In this document: piece after piece, positions 1 through 8,239 of the stretch
Layout of the letters: every line of letters begins with the position of its first letter
Position numbering within the stretch: the first letter of the stretch is position 1
Source: Ornithinimicrobium sufpigmenti
GTDB taxonomy: Bacteria; Actinomycetota; Actinomycetes; Actinomycetales; Dermatophilaceae
DNA length: 64,000 nucleotides
Assembly: GCF_004322775.1 (NCBI RefSeq)
Contig: NZ_CP036403.1
Coordinates: 2,232,001-2,296,000, forward strand
Direction: 5' to 3'
The notes under the pieces: model-generated
Told to the model about the DNA's origin: nothing
The model's database searches: none
What the model saw: only the letters and a program-made list of their open reading frames with translations
Program-made: the position numbers and the translations under genes

Positions 1-2547
1 CCGCCCGCCCTCGGGCGTCACCTGCTGACCGTCCGGCGTCAGGTAGCCCAGGCTGGCCAGCAGGTCACAGATCCGCTCGAAGGTCTTGGCGACGGTGTTG
101 GTGCGGTGCGCCACCCGCCGCTGCAGGTCGTCGGTCTCCTTGCGCAGCTGCCACCAGCGGGCCGCCCAGCGGGCGTGGTCCTCGCGGTCGGGGCAGCTGT
201 GGCAGGGGTGGGCCTTCATCTGGGTCCGCAGCTCCTCGACCTGCGTGGTGATGTTGCTGCGCGCGTGTCCTGATGCGCCTTCCGCCGTGTCCTGTGCGGC
301 GCTTCCACGTGTCCTGTCGGAGCGGGAGCCGGCGGGGCCGGGATAGGGGTCGTCGTGGACGGTGCTGCGCAGGGCCGAGGCGAGGTCCTTGCGGGCCTTG
401 GGGCTGCGCGGGTTGAAGTGGCCGGGGATGCGCAGCGTGCCGATCACCTCGGGCACGTCCCGGAAGCCGGCGATGCCGAGCCGCTGCAGGCTGCCGTTGG
501 AGGTGATGACGCTCAGCTCGGGGGCTGCCGAGCGGCCCTTCGGGCTGCGCAGCACCACGGCCATCGAGCCCTTGCGGCCCCCGTCGAGCTGGATCACCTG
601 GCCCGGCTCCAGCTCCTCCATCGCCTGGGCGATGTCGGAGCGCCGCTCGGCCTGGCGGCGGCGGGCCTGCTTCTTCTCCAGCTCGGACAGCTCGTTGCGC
701 AGGCGGCCGTACTCGCGGAAGTCGCCCCGGTCGCACGCCATCGCCTCGGCATACCCCTCCAGGGCGGTGAGGTTGTCCCGGACCTGGGTGGTCAGCCCGA
801 CCACGGACCGGTCGGCCTGGAACTGGGCGAAGGAGGACTGCAGCAGCTCGTGGGCCCGGTCCCGGCCGTACTGCGCGACGAGGTTGACGGCCATGTTGGA
901 GCTGGGCCGGAAGGAGCTGCGCAACGGGTAGGTCCGGGTGGAGGCCAGCCCGGCGACGTCCATGGGGTCCATCCCGCGCCGCCAGAGCACGACGGCGTGA
1001 CCCTCGATGTCGATGCCGCGGCGGCCGGCGCGGCCGGTCAGCTGGGTGTACTCCGCGGGGGTCACGGGTGCGTGGGTCTCGCCGTTGAACTTCACCAGCT
1101 TCTCCAGCACCACGGTGCGGGCCGGCATGTTGATGCCCAGGGCCAGGGTCTCGGTCGCGAAGACGGCCCGGACCCGGCCGGCCGTGAACAGCTCCTCCAC
1201 GATCTCCCGGAACAGCGGCAGCATCCCGGCGTGGTGCGCGGCATACCCGCGGGAGAGGCCCTCGACGAAGTCGTGGTAGCCCAGCACCCCCAGGTCGCGC
1301 GGGTCCACCGCGGCGGCCTGGACCCGGCGGGTGACCAGGTCGCGGACCGCGACGCTCTCCTCGTCGGAGATCAGCCGCATGCCCCGGCCGAGCAGCTGCT
1401 GGACGGCAGCGTCGCAGCCGGCGCGGCTGAAGATGAAGGTGATGGCCGGCAGCAGACCCTCGCGCTCCAGCCGCTCGATCACCTGGGTGCGGCTGGCCAC
1501 CCCGCCCGGGAGCGCCCCGCCAGCAGGGACGGCACCGTTGTCACCCTGGTCAGGACGGTAGCCGCGGGCGTCGGAGTAGCCGCGGGAGCGGTCCGAGCGT
1601 CCGCCCCTGCCGACCTCACGCGAGTCGCGTCCTCCCCGCCCACGACCCCCGCCGCCGCGGCCCCCGCGCCCACCACCGGGACCTCCGTCGCGACCCCCAC
1701 GCTGGCCTCCGCGCGGCTCGCCACGACGACCCCGAGGACCCCCTTCGTCGCCCCGTCGCCAGCCGCCGGACTGGGCGGCCCGCTCGGCCGAGGTGATCCG
1801 CTGTAGCAGCTCGGGGTTCACCCGCGTGGTGCCGCCCACGTCCGCGGTGCCGCCTCCGGAGCCGTCCGTGACGAAGAGGTCGAAGAGCTGCTGGCCGACC
1901 ATCATGTGCTGCCACAGCGGCACGGGCCGGTGCTCGGAGACGATCACCCTGGTGTCGTCCCCCCGGACCGTGCGCAGCCAGTCGCCGAACTCCTCGGCGT
2001 TGCTCACCGTGGCCGACAGCGAGATCACCTGCACCGACGGGGGCAGGTGGATGATGACCTCCTCCCACACCGCCCCCCGCCAGCGGTCCGCGAGGTAGTG
2101 CACCTCGTCCATGACCACGAAACCCAGGTTGGTCAGGGTCGGCGACGAGGAGTACATCATGTTGCGCAGCACCTCGGTGGTCATCACCACCACCGGTGCC
2201 TCGCCGTTGATCGAGGCGTCTCCCGTGAGCAGCCCCACGTTGGCCGGCCCGTGCCGGGCCACCAGGTCGTGGTACTTCTGGTTGGACAGGGCCTTGATCG
2301 GGGTGGTGTAGAACGTCTTGCGCCCGGTCTCCAGGCCGAGGGCCACCGCGAACTCCCCCACGACCGTCTTGCCCGCCCCGGTGGGTGCGGCGACGAGGAC
2401 TCCGTGGCCGCCCTGGACGGCCTTGATCGCGGTCAGCTGGAAGTCGTCCAGCTCGAAGCTCAGGGAGCCGGTGAAGCGGCCGGCCGCGGTGGACTCCCAG
2501 GCGGCGCGGGTGCGTGCAGCGGCATAGCGTTCGGCCGGGGAGGACAT
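1..2547 (-). CDS. helY: Ski2-like DEAD/DEAH-box helicase, HelY type (3' end cut by window edge)
   Basis: An ATP-dependent superfamily 2 helicase of the HelY/Mtr4-like group, presumed to act on RNA or DNA in the cytoplasm. The ATG at 2545-2547 opens a frame of 849 codons that runs off the left edge, so the C-terminus is missing (mycobacterial HelY is about 900 residues). Visible motifs are Walker A APTGAGKT at residues 54-61, the DEVH box at 147-150, motif III (SAT) near 175 and motif VI (QLTGRAGRRG) near 500. Between the two RecA-like domains, about residues 257-345, lies a Gly/Arg-rich low-complexity insert with RGG repeats. It ends the pafB-pafC-tatA-tatC-helY order known from other actinobacteria. 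The family call is secure; the substrate is not known from sequence. Confidence 0.93.
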   Translation of the reverse strand, partial: MSSPAERYAAARTRAAWESTAAGRFTGSLSFELDDFQLTAIKAVQGGHGVLVAAPTGAGKTVVGEFAVALGLETGRKTFYTTPIKALSNQKYHDLVARHGPANVGLLTGDASINGEAPVVVMTTEVLRNMMYSSSPTLTNLGFVVMDEVHYLADRWRGAVWEEVIIHLPPSVQVISLSATVSNAEEFGDWLRTVRGDDTRVIVSEHRPVPLWQHMMVGQQLFDLFVTDGSGGGTADVGGTTRVNPELLQRITSAERAAQSGGWRRGDEGGPRGRRGEPRGGQRGGRDGGPGGGRGGRGGGGRGRGGRDSREVGRGGRSDRSRGYSDARGYRPDQGDNGAVPAGGALPGGVASRTQVIERLEREGLLPAITFIFSRAGCDAAVQQLLGRGMRLISDEESVAVRDLVTRRVQAAAVDPRDLGVLGYHDFVEGLSRGYAAHHAGMLPLFREIVEELFTAGRVRAVFATETLALGINMPARTVVLEKLVKFNGETHAPVTPAEYTQLTGRAGRRGIDIEGHAVVLWRRGMDPMDVAGLASTRTYPLRSSFRPSSNMAVNLVAQYGRDRAHELLQSSFAQFQADRSVVGLTTQVRDNLTALEGYAEAMACDRGDFREYGRLRNELSELEKKQARRRQAERRSDIAQAMEELEPGQVIQLDGGRKGSMAVVLRSPKGRSAAPELSVITSNGSLQRLGIAGFRDVPEVIGTLRIPGHFNPRSPKARKDLASALRSTVHDDPYPGPAGSRSDRTRGSAAQDTAEGASGHARSNITTQVEELRTQMKAHPCHSCPDREDHARWAARWWQLRKETDDLQRRVAHRTNTVAKTFERICDLLASLGYLTPDGQQVTPEGGR

Positions 2548-2556
2548 ACCGGAAGG

Positions 2557-3453
2557 CTACGTCAGCGCGGGCGCGACCACTCGCAGGATCGACGGAACGA
2601 CCTGCACCGTCAGCGGCAGCGGAGCCAGCGGCTCCCCGTCACCCTGGGCGACGATGTCGGCGGGGCCCTCGATCCGCACCTGCCGCGCCCGGGTGACGCT
2701 CACCGCCGGGTGCTCGGCCAGCCGACCGGCCCGCACCGCGCGCAGCAGCTGCACCGCCTGGCTGGGCGGCACAGGGCGGATGACCACCAGGTCCAGGAGT
2801 CCGTCGGCCGGGTCTGCCTCCGGGCAGATGTGCAGCCCCCCGCCGACGTAGGGCATGTTGGCCGGCACGACGACCAGGGTCTCCAGGGCCTGTGGCGCCC
2901 CGTCCACCGTGAGGACGTAGTGCAGCGGCGGTTGGCGGCGCAGCAGGGCGATCTCCACCAGCGCCGAGAGGGTGTAGGTCATCCCGCCCAGGACCCGCGG
3001 CCACCGGTTCGCCCGGTCCGAGATCCGCGCGTCGAGGGCGGAGGTGACCGAGGAGAGCACGTGCCGGTCGAGCTCGGGCAGGTGGAGGGTGTCGACGCGT
3101 CGCCGCCCGTCGGCGAGCAGCACCTCCAGGGCATGAGCGCCGCGCCGGATGCCCAGGGAGCGGGCGTTGTCGTTGCCGGTCCCCGCAGGCAGGATCGCGA
3201 CCGCGGTCGAGGTATCCGCGCAGAGGTCCGCCGCCATGCTGACCACGCCGTCACCCCCGACCGCGACGAGGACGTCGATCCCGTCGGCGACCAGCGAGGC
3301 GCAGGCGGCCCGGGCCTGGGCCAGCGAGCCGGCCACGACCTCGGTCACCTCGTGCCCGGCGGCCCGCAGCGCGTCGACGGCCTGCTCCCCCACCCGGGCA
3401 CCCGACCCGCCCGGTCCCCTCCTGCGCCGTCCGTGGGCGACGGCATACCTCAT
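2557..3453 (-). CDS. Diacylglycerol/lipid kinase (DagK/YegS family)
   Basis: Predicted soluble or membrane-associated kinase that phosphorylates diacylglycerol or a related lipid. It has 298 residues, the usual family length, with the nucleotide-binding motif GGDGV at 66-70 and PAGTGND at 89-95. The N-terminal GRRRRGPGGSG stretch is where the family has its first glycine-rich loop. The ATG (3451-3453) overlaps the tatC stop as ATGA, which fixes the start and implies translational coupling. A copy of the dispersed GGTATGCCG oligomer sits on codons 2-5. It is not part of the minimal tat-helY block in M. tuberculosis. Substrate specificity cannot be judged. Confidence 0.9.
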   Translation of the reverse strand: MRYAVAHGRRRRGPGGSGARVGEQAVDALRAAGHEVTEVVAGSLAQARAACASLVADGIDVLVAVGGDGVVSMAADLCADTSTAVAILPAGTGNDNARSLGIRRGAHALEVLLADGRRRVDTLHLPELDRHVLSSVTSALDARISDRANRWPRVLGGMTYTLSALVEIALLRRQPPLHYVLTVDGAPQALETLVVVPANMPYVGGGLHICPEADPADGLLDLVVIRPVPPSQAVQLLRAVRAGRLAEHPAVSVTRARQVRIEGPADIVAQGDGEPLAPLPLTVQVVPSILRVVAPALT

Positions 3454-4277
3454 CGCAGCGGGGTTGCCTGGTCCGGGGTCAGGTCCCGGTACCGGTCGCC
3501 GGCGTCGTCGCCGCGGCGGCGCCGCAGCCGCTCCATGGCGAAGGCCATCGCGACCGCGCACCAGTAGAGCAGGAACACCGGCGCGGCCATGGCCAGCATG
3601 CTGACCGCACTGGGGTCCGGCGTCATGATCGCGGAGAAGACGAGGATGCCGAAGAGGGTGATCCGCCAACCCTTGAGCATGGTCCGGGCCGGCAGGATAC
3701 CGATCTGGTTGAGCGCCAACAGCACGACCGGCAGCAGGAAGGCCAGCCCGAAGGCCAGGCAGAAGTAGAGCACCACGTTGAGGTAGTCCGGGGCGCTCAT
3801 GATGTTGGTGAAGCTGGCCGGCGCGAAGCTCAGCAGGATCGCGTAGAGGCGGGGAAAGGTGAAGGCGGCCATGGCGGCACCGGCGAAGAAGAGCGGGATG
3901 GCGAAGAAGAAGTAGCCGAGCGCGATCTTCTTCTCCTTCGGCGTCAGCCCGGGCAGGAGGAAGGCCCACGTCTGCCAGAGCCAGATCGGGCTGGCCGCCA
4001 GGATGCCGGTGAAGATCGAGACCCGCAGCTGCAGGGCGAACGCACCGGTGATGCTGTCGAAGTTGAGGGTGACGATGCGCTGGCCGTCGGCGTCGCGGAC
4101 GTTCTCCACGGGCGCGCTGATGAAGTCGATGATCGGGTCGTACCAGTACCACCCCAGCACCGAGAGCGCCGCGATCGCCAGCACCGAGAGGATGACCCGG
4201 TTGCGCAGCTCGCGGAAGTGCTCGGCGAGCGACATCCGTCCCTCAGGATGTCGGCGTCGTCCTCGGGTGGGGGCCAC
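3450..4277 (-). CDS. tatC: Twin-arginine translocase subunit TatC
   Basis: Multi-spanning receptor subunit of the Tat pathway, which exports folded proteins. The 275-residue product has six hydrophobic segments. Its N-terminal cytoplasmic signature reads MSLAEHFRELRNRV from residue 15, typical of TatC where the twin-arginine signal docks. The GTG at 4275-4277 gives a short basic N-terminal extension (RGRRRHPEGR) like other actinobacterial TatC; an internal ATG at 4235 is the alternative. Downstream it overlaps the lipid kinase start by four bases, and tatA lies 54 bases upstream. The Arg-rich C-terminal tail is unremarkable. Confidence 0.96.
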   Translation of the reverse strand: MAPTRGRRRHPEGRMSLAEHFRELRNRVILSVLAIAALSVLGWYWYDPIIDFISAPVENVRDADGQRIVTLNFDSITGAFALQLRVSIFTGILAASPIWLWQTWAFLLPGLTPKEKKIALGYFFFAIPLFFAGAAMAAFTFPRLYAILLSFAPASFTNIMSAPDYLNVVLYFCLAFGLAFLLPVVLLALNQIGILPARTMLKGWRITLFGILVFSAIMTPDPSAVSMLAMAAPVFLLYWCAVAMAFAMERLRRRRGDDAGDRYRDLTPDQATPLR

Positions 4278-4331
4278 GTCGGGGTATGCGGTGCGGGTCT
4301 GCCGGTGGGCTGGGGCGCGTGCGCGAGCCGG

Positions 4332-4655
4332 TCAGCGGCGGGGGGCGCCGGTGTCGCCGTCGGAGCCGCGCTGCTGGGTGCGGCGGTACTCCTCCTGGGC
4401 GCTGTCCTGGTAGCGGTCCTCCACCTGTCCCTGCGCGACCGGCGTGTCGACGCCGACGTTGTCGACGGCGGAGGTCTCGACGACGGCCCGGTCCTTACGT
4501 GCGCTGCTGTCGTCCTTCATGTGGTCCACCTCGGTCTTGAAGACCCGCATCGACTCACCCAGGGAGCGGGCGGCGTTGGGCAGGTTCTTCCAGCCGAAGA
4601 GGAGCACGAACGCGACGATCAGGACCACGATGTGCCAGAACTGGAGTCCGCCCAT
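4332..4655 (-). CDS. tatA: Sec-independent translocase subunit TatA
   Basis: Pore-forming single-span subunit of the Tat exporter. The 107-residue protein has an N-terminal membrane helix (about residues 6-20) followed directly by the family hinge [14 protein letters not shown] and an amphipathic helix. The remainder is a charged, poorly ordered tail. The ATG at 4653-4655 is the only start that keeps the membrane helix at the extreme N-terminus, as TatA requires. It lies between pafC and tatC, the common actinobacterial order. TatB is not encoded nearby. Confidence 0.95.
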   Translation of the reverse strand: MGGLQFWHIVVLIVAFVLLFGWKNLPNAARSLGESMRVFKTEVDHMKDDSSARKDRAVVETSAVDNVGVDTPVAQGQVEDRYQDSAQEEYRRTQQRGSDGDTGAPRR

Positions 4656-4731
4656 GGTCGTTCCTCACTCTCGGTCGGTCTCGCGCGTGTGCCCACGTGG
4701 TGCGCACGGACGAAGGGGTGCAGCAGTCAGT

Positions 4732-5709
4732 CTACCGGCCGCTGTGACGCCTGTGGCCCGCGAGCGCCGCAGCGGCACCGTCACGGACCGCGGCCACGGC
4801 AGCGGGAGGGTCGACCACCCGCACAGCTCCCCCCTCGCGCCAGACCAGCCGGTGCAGCCACGCGGGGTCGGCGACCCGCAGGACCATCACCGTGGACCCG
4901 TCAGCACGCTCCTCGACCTGCTCGGACGGGATGTTCTCCGCCACCCAGGCCGCCGCGGGCGTCAGCTCGAGGGTGACCAGCAGGTCCTGGGGGTCCCCCT
5001 GGTAGATGCCGGGCACCACGTCGCGGGGGCCCAGGTCCTCCGGGGGTGCCGCCGGCTGGTCGAGGACCTCGACCGCCTCGACCCGGTCGAGGCGGAAGGT
5101 CCGCACACCCCGGGCCCGGTGGCACCAGGCCTCGAGGTACCAGTACCCGTCGACGGACAGCACCCGGAGCGGGTCGACGTCGCGCTCGGTGGTCTCGTCC
5201 CGGCTGGCCGAGGTGTACCTCAGGTGCAGCCGGCGCTGCTCGGTCAGCCCGGTGCGGATGCGGGCGGCGAGGTCGGGGTCGACGGGGGCGTCGAGGTCGA
5301 CCCGGACCTGGTCGGCGGACGCCGCGGCATCACCGGCCGCCGCCTCGAGCTTGGCCAGGGCCCTGTCGATCGCCTCGTGCTCGGTCAGCCCCGGGGTGGC
5401 CGCGAGCGCCCGCAGCGCCACGATGAGGGCCAGGGCCTCGTCGCGGCCGAGGCGCAGCGGCCGGGCGATGGTGTCGGCGTTGCCGACGAAGACCCGTCCG
5501 TCCTCCCAGGACGCCTCGATGAGGTCGTCCGGGTAGTGACCGGGCAGCCCGCAGACGAAGAGCAGCTCCAGGTCCTCGACCACCTGGTCCTCGCTGACGC
5601 CGAGCTGCGTCGCTGCACTGGCCAGGTCGATCCCCTGCCGGTTGAGCAGCCACGGGACCATGGTGAGCAGCCGGGACACGCGCGAGGTCGCGCTCTCGAA
5701 GGTCACCAT
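4732..5709 (-). CDS. pafC: WYL-domain transcriptional regulator PafC
   Basis: One half of the PafBC regulator, which in mycobacteria activates the LexA/RecA-independent DNA-damage response as a heterodimer. The 325-residue protein has an N-terminal winged-helix region and a WYL domain around residues 140-215, seen as GYWYLEAW followed by VRTFRLDRV, and then the WCX-type C-terminus. Its ATG (5707-5709) shares one base with the pafB stop (TGATG), so the two are translationally coupled. In this window pafBC is separated from pafA by two FKBP genes and by two genes on the opposite strand. Confidence 0.93.
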   Translation of the reverse strand: MVTFESATSRVSRLLTMVPWLLNRQGIDLASAATQLGVSEDQVVEDLELLFVCGLPGHYPDDLIEASWEDGRVFVGNADTIARPLRLGRDEALALIVALRALAATPGLTEHEAIDRALAKLEAAAGDAAASADQVRVDLDAPVDPDLAARIRTGLTEQRRLHLRYTSASRDETTERDVDPLRVLSVDGYWYLEAWCHRARGVRTFRLDRVEAVEVLDQPAAPPEDLGPRDVVPGIYQGDPQDLLVTLELTPAAAWVAENIPSEQVEERADGSTVMVLRVADPAWLHRLVWREGGAVRVVDPPAAVAAVRDGAAAALAGHRRHSGR

Positions 5710-6809
5710 CAGCCCAGGTCCCTCGTCTGCTCGTCAGGGCCCGCCGAGGCACCGGCGTGCCCGGTGCCGGCGTCGGTGCCGTGCGCCACCAGCACCGCCT
5801 CCAGCCGTTGGCTGACCAGCGAACGGAGCTCCTCGGGCGCGATGACCACCACGTCGGGGCCCGCGCCGCAGACCTCCCTGGCCAGGGTCCGCAGCGAGCC
5901 GGCCGGCAGCTCCAGCAGGTCCCAGCCCTCGTCGACCGGTCCGGAACCGGAGCCAGCGCCGGAGCGCTGTCCGGGGTCGGCGTCGTGGGTGCCCGTCACC
6001 ACCCGGCCGCGGCGGCGCAACGAGGCCGCGGTGCCCTCGCGGACCAGCAGCCGCACGGTGGTGGTGCCACCGTCGTCCTCCCCCACGCTGCTGCGGATCA
6101 TCGCGGCCGCGTCGTGACCGGAGGGCACGTCATACCCGCCCTTGCGCCCCGCCTTGGTGGGCGACCCGGCGATCCGGTCCAGCCGGAACACCCGCGGGGC
6201 GTCGCGGTCGAGGTCGTGGGCGGTGAGGTACCAGCGGCCGTGCCAGCTGGTCAGGCCCCACGGCTGCACGTGCCGCTCGGTCAGGTCGCCGCTGCCGCCG
6301 CGGTAGTCGAAGCGCAGCGGGGTCCGGGAGAGCACCGCGTCGCGCACCGGCTCGAAGGCCGGCTCGCGGGTGTGCAGCAGCGGCTCGATCCCGGCCACCG
6401 AGGTCTCGTCCTTGACCAGCCCGGCCGCCTCCAGCTTGCGCAGCGCCTGGGCGGCCGGTCCGGCCAGGCTGGCCTGGCTCCAGGAGCGGGCGGCCAACCC
6501 GAGCACGGCCAGCTCGTCCGGGGCGAAGTCGATCTCGGGCAGGGCGTACTCGCGCTGGTCGATCCGGTAGCCCGGCTCGTCGTCGAAGAACGGGTCGATC
6601 GGCTCGGTGCGCAGCGGCACCCCGAGGGCGCGCAGCTCGTCCTTGTCCCGCTCGAACATCCGCTCGAAGGCCTCGTCGCTGCTGCCGGCGTAGTCCGGGA
6701 CGGCCTCGCGCAGCCGGGCGCGGGACAGCGGCTGCCGGGTGTGCAGCAGCGCGATGACCAGGTTGAGCAGGCGCTCGGTCTTCGCGGCGGCGGGGGACGG
6801 ACGGGCCAT
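5709..6809 (-). CDS. pafB: WYL-domain transcriptional regulator PafB
   Basis: Partner of PafC. The 366-residue product starts with a winged-helix domain (TERLLNLVIALLHTRQPLSRARLREAV) and carries a WYL core, GRWYLTAHD followed by RVFRLDRI. The ATG at 6807-6809 was chosen because it matches the family N-terminus and has a TAGCCT -10 box 8 bases upstream, consistent with a leaderless transcript. The open frame continues far upstream, but that extension overlaps the divergent DUF3866 gene and is not credible. It includes a disordered Gly/Ser-rich stretch near the C-terminal third (GQRSGAGSGSGP). Confidence 0.93.
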   Translation of the reverse strand: MARPSPAAAKTERLLNLVIALLHTRQPLSRARLREAVPDYAGSSDEAFERMFERDKDELRALGVPLRTEPIDPFFDDEPGYRIDQREYALPEIDFAPDELAVLGLAARSWSQASLAGPAAQALRKLEAAGLVKDETSVAGIEPLLHTREPAFEPVRDAVLSRTPLRFDYRGGSGDLTERHVQPWGLTSWHGRWYLTAHDLDRDAPRVFRLDRIAGSPTKAGRKGGYDVPSGHDAAAMIRSSVGEDDGGTTTVRLLVREGTAASLRRRGRVVTGTHDADPGQRSGAGSGSGPVDEGWDLLELPAGSLRTLAREVCGAGPDVVVIAPEELRSLVSQRLEAVLVAHGTDAGTGHAGASAGPDEQTRDLG

Positions 6810-6817
6810 GGTCCCCG

Positions 6818-6823
6818 AGGCTA
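6818..6823 (-). promoter_or_regulatory. -10 box of leaderless pafB promoter
   Basis: On the minus strand TAGCCT lies 8 bases before the pafB ATG, putting the predicted transcription start at or next to the start codon. No clear Shine-Dalgarno sequence is present. Confidence 0.5.
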
Positions 6824-6830
6824 CCCCGGC

Positions 6831-6836
6831 TACCAT
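6831..6836 (+). promoter_or_regulatory. -10 box of leaderless DUF3866-gene promoter
   Basis: TACCAT lies 6 bases before the GTG at 6843. It is interleaved with the divergent pafB promoter in a 33-base gap, so the two promoters should influence each other. Confidence 0.5.
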
Positions 6837-6842
6837 CGCCGG

Positions 6843-8135
6843 GTGATCCGGTGGCGTCAGGGTGTCGTGCGCGAGGTCCTCCCCGGCTGGCCCGGCGTCG
6901 TCCCGGTGTCGGTGGACCTGGCCCCCGGCGACGACATCCCCGACCGGGCGCAGGGTTCTCCCCGACCGAGCGCACGACTCTCCCCGACCGAGCGCACCGT
7001 TCTCCCCGCCCTGGCCTACGTGGCGGTCGTCGGCACGCCCGAGGTCGGCGATCGGGTGCTGCTCAACACCACCGCGCTGGACCGGGGCCTCGGCACCGGC
7101 GGGTATGCCGTGGTGACGGCGATCCCGGACCGCCCCGCAGCGTGGCCGGCCGGGTGGGCGGTCGACCCCGACGCCCCGGGCCACCTGGTCAAGGCCCGCT
7201 ACTCGCCCCTGCAGACGATGGTCCTGGGGGTGGACGACCCCGAGGGCGAGCACCACGCTGTGCTGGAGGCCGCCGACTCCATCGACGGGATGCCGGTCGT
7301 CGCCGCCGACCTGCACAGCTCGCTGCCGGCCATCGTGGCCGGGGCCCGCCTGGAGGCGGACCGTCAGGGACGAGCTGCCCCGCGGGTGGCCTACGTCATG
7401 ACCGATGGGGGCGCGCTCCCCCTCGCCTTCTCCCGCTCGGCCTCAGTCCTGCGCGAGGCGGGCTGGCTGACCGCCACGATCACCTGCGGGCAGGCCTACG
7501 GCGGTGACCTCGAGGCGGTCACGGTCCACACGGCCCTGCTCGCCGCCCGCCACGTCGTGGAGGCCGACCTCGCCGTCGTCGTGCAGGGACCGGGCAACCT
7601 GGGCACAGGGACGCGCTGGGGCTTCTCGGGCGTCGCCGCCGGCGAGGCGCTCAACGCGGCATCCGTGCTCGGTGGGCATCCCGTCGCGGCCCTCCGCGTG
7701 TCCCAGGCCGACCCCCGGGAACGGCACCGCGGTCTCTCCCACCACAGCCTCACCGCCTACGGCCGGGTGCTCGCCCACCCGGCCGACCTGGTGGTGCCCG
7801 TCCAGGATGGGCCTGCTCCCGATGTCCCAGCGCCCGATGCATCTGCCAGCCGTGCGCCTGCCCACCCGGCCGCCCTCGGTGACGGCTCCGGCCACCCCAT
7901 ACCCGCAGACCTGGAGGAGTGCCTGGATCAGGTGCACCGCCAGGCCGTCGAGCTCGTCATCACCGCCCCCCACCTGAGGCTGGTCGAGGTCTCGACCGAC
8001 GGCGTGCTGGGTGCACTGTCCCACTCCCCGGTCCGGCTCTCCACCATGGGGCGCGGCCTGGCGGAGGACCCCGCCGCGTTCGTCGCCGCAGCCGTCGCGG
8101 GCATCCACGCCCAGCACCGCACGCTCCAGGCCTGA
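6843..8135 (+). CDS. DUF3866 family protein
   Basis: A 430-residue protein of the uncharacterised DUF3866 family; no catalytic motif is recognised. The N-terminal part is beta-rich and the C-terminal part contains repeated hydrophobic segments and a conserved-looking TDGGALP motif, but no signal peptide. GTG at 6843 follows a TACCAT -10 box. Residues about 33-55 are encoded by three tandem 22-bp units (6938-7003). Because 22 is not a multiple of three, each copy is read in a different frame; three copies together keep the frame. The gene and glsA are on the plus strand inside the otherwise minus-strand pafA-pafBC block. Function unknown. Confidence 0.85.
   Translation: MIRWRQGVVREVLPGWPGVVPVSVDLAPGDDIPDRAQGSPRPSARLSPTERTVLPALAYVAVVGTPEVGDRVLLNTTALDRGLGTGGYAVVTAIPDRPAAWPAGWAVDPDAPGHLVKARYSPLQTMVLGVDDPEGEHHAVLEAADSIDGMPVVAADLHSSLPAIVAGARLEADRQGRAAPRVAYVMTDGGALPLAFSRSASVLREAGWLTATITCGQAYGGDLEAVTVHTALLAARHVVEADLAVVVQGPGNLGTGTRWGFSGVAAGEALNAASVLGGHPVAALRVSQADPRERHRGLSHHSLTAYGRVLAHPADLVVPVQDGPAPDVPAPDASASRAPAHPAALGDGSGHPIPADLEECLDQVHRQAVELVITAPHLRLVEVSTDGVLGALSHSPVRLSTMGRGLAEDPAAFVAAAVAGIHAQHRTLQA
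6938..7007 (+). repeat. Three 22-bp tandem repeats inside the DUF3866 gene
   Basis: Units at 6938-6959, 6960-6981 and 6982-7003 share the pattern CCCCGACCG(A/G)GCGCA followed by a variable 3-4 bases and TTCT or CTCT, with the first four bases of a fourth unit after them. The triplication adds 22 codons between the strings GDDI and ALAYVAVVG. Confidence 0.85.
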
Positions 8136-8162
8136 CGAGCCGGCCCCGCGCGGCTGGCACCA

Positions 8163-8183
8163 CCCTGACGCCGGGCGTCAGGG
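8163..8183 (+). terminator. Hairpin downstream of DUF3866 gene
   Basis: CCCTGACG (8163-8170), loop CCGGG, CGTCAGGG (8176-8183): a perfect 8-bp stem between the DUF3866 stop and the glsA promoter. There is no T-tract, as is usual in very GC-rich actinobacteria; an operator role is also possible. Confidence 0.5.
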
Positions 8184-8227
8184 CGGTCCCCCGAACCCTG
8201 ACCGACGGGCACCCCGGGACCAGCACC

Positions 8228-8233
8228 TAGGCT
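8228..8233 (+). promoter_or_regulatory. -10 box of leaderless glsA promoter
   Basis: TAGGCT lies 6 bases before the glsA ATG (8240). No Shine-Dalgarno sequence separates them, so a leaderless mRNA is predicted. Confidence 0.55.
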
Positions 8234-8239
8234 GACGGC

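Noticed and set aside
355..3567. Long plus-strand frames over the helicase and lipid kinase genes
   Set aside because: Low-complexity translations in the shadow of HelY and DagK motifs on the minus strand.
2557..4152. A single 531-codon minus-strand frame joining tatC sequence to the lipid kinase
   Set aside because: Its N-terminal part is a shifted reading of tatC. The true kinase start is the ATG at 3453 that overlaps the tatC stop.
6938..7007. CRISPR array
   Set aside because: Only three directly abutting 22-bp units with no spacers, inside a coding frame.
5709..7316. A 535-residue version of PafB with a long N-terminal extension
   Set aside because: The extension is antisense to the DUF3866 gene and has no homology-like features; the ATG at 6809 gives the normal family length.
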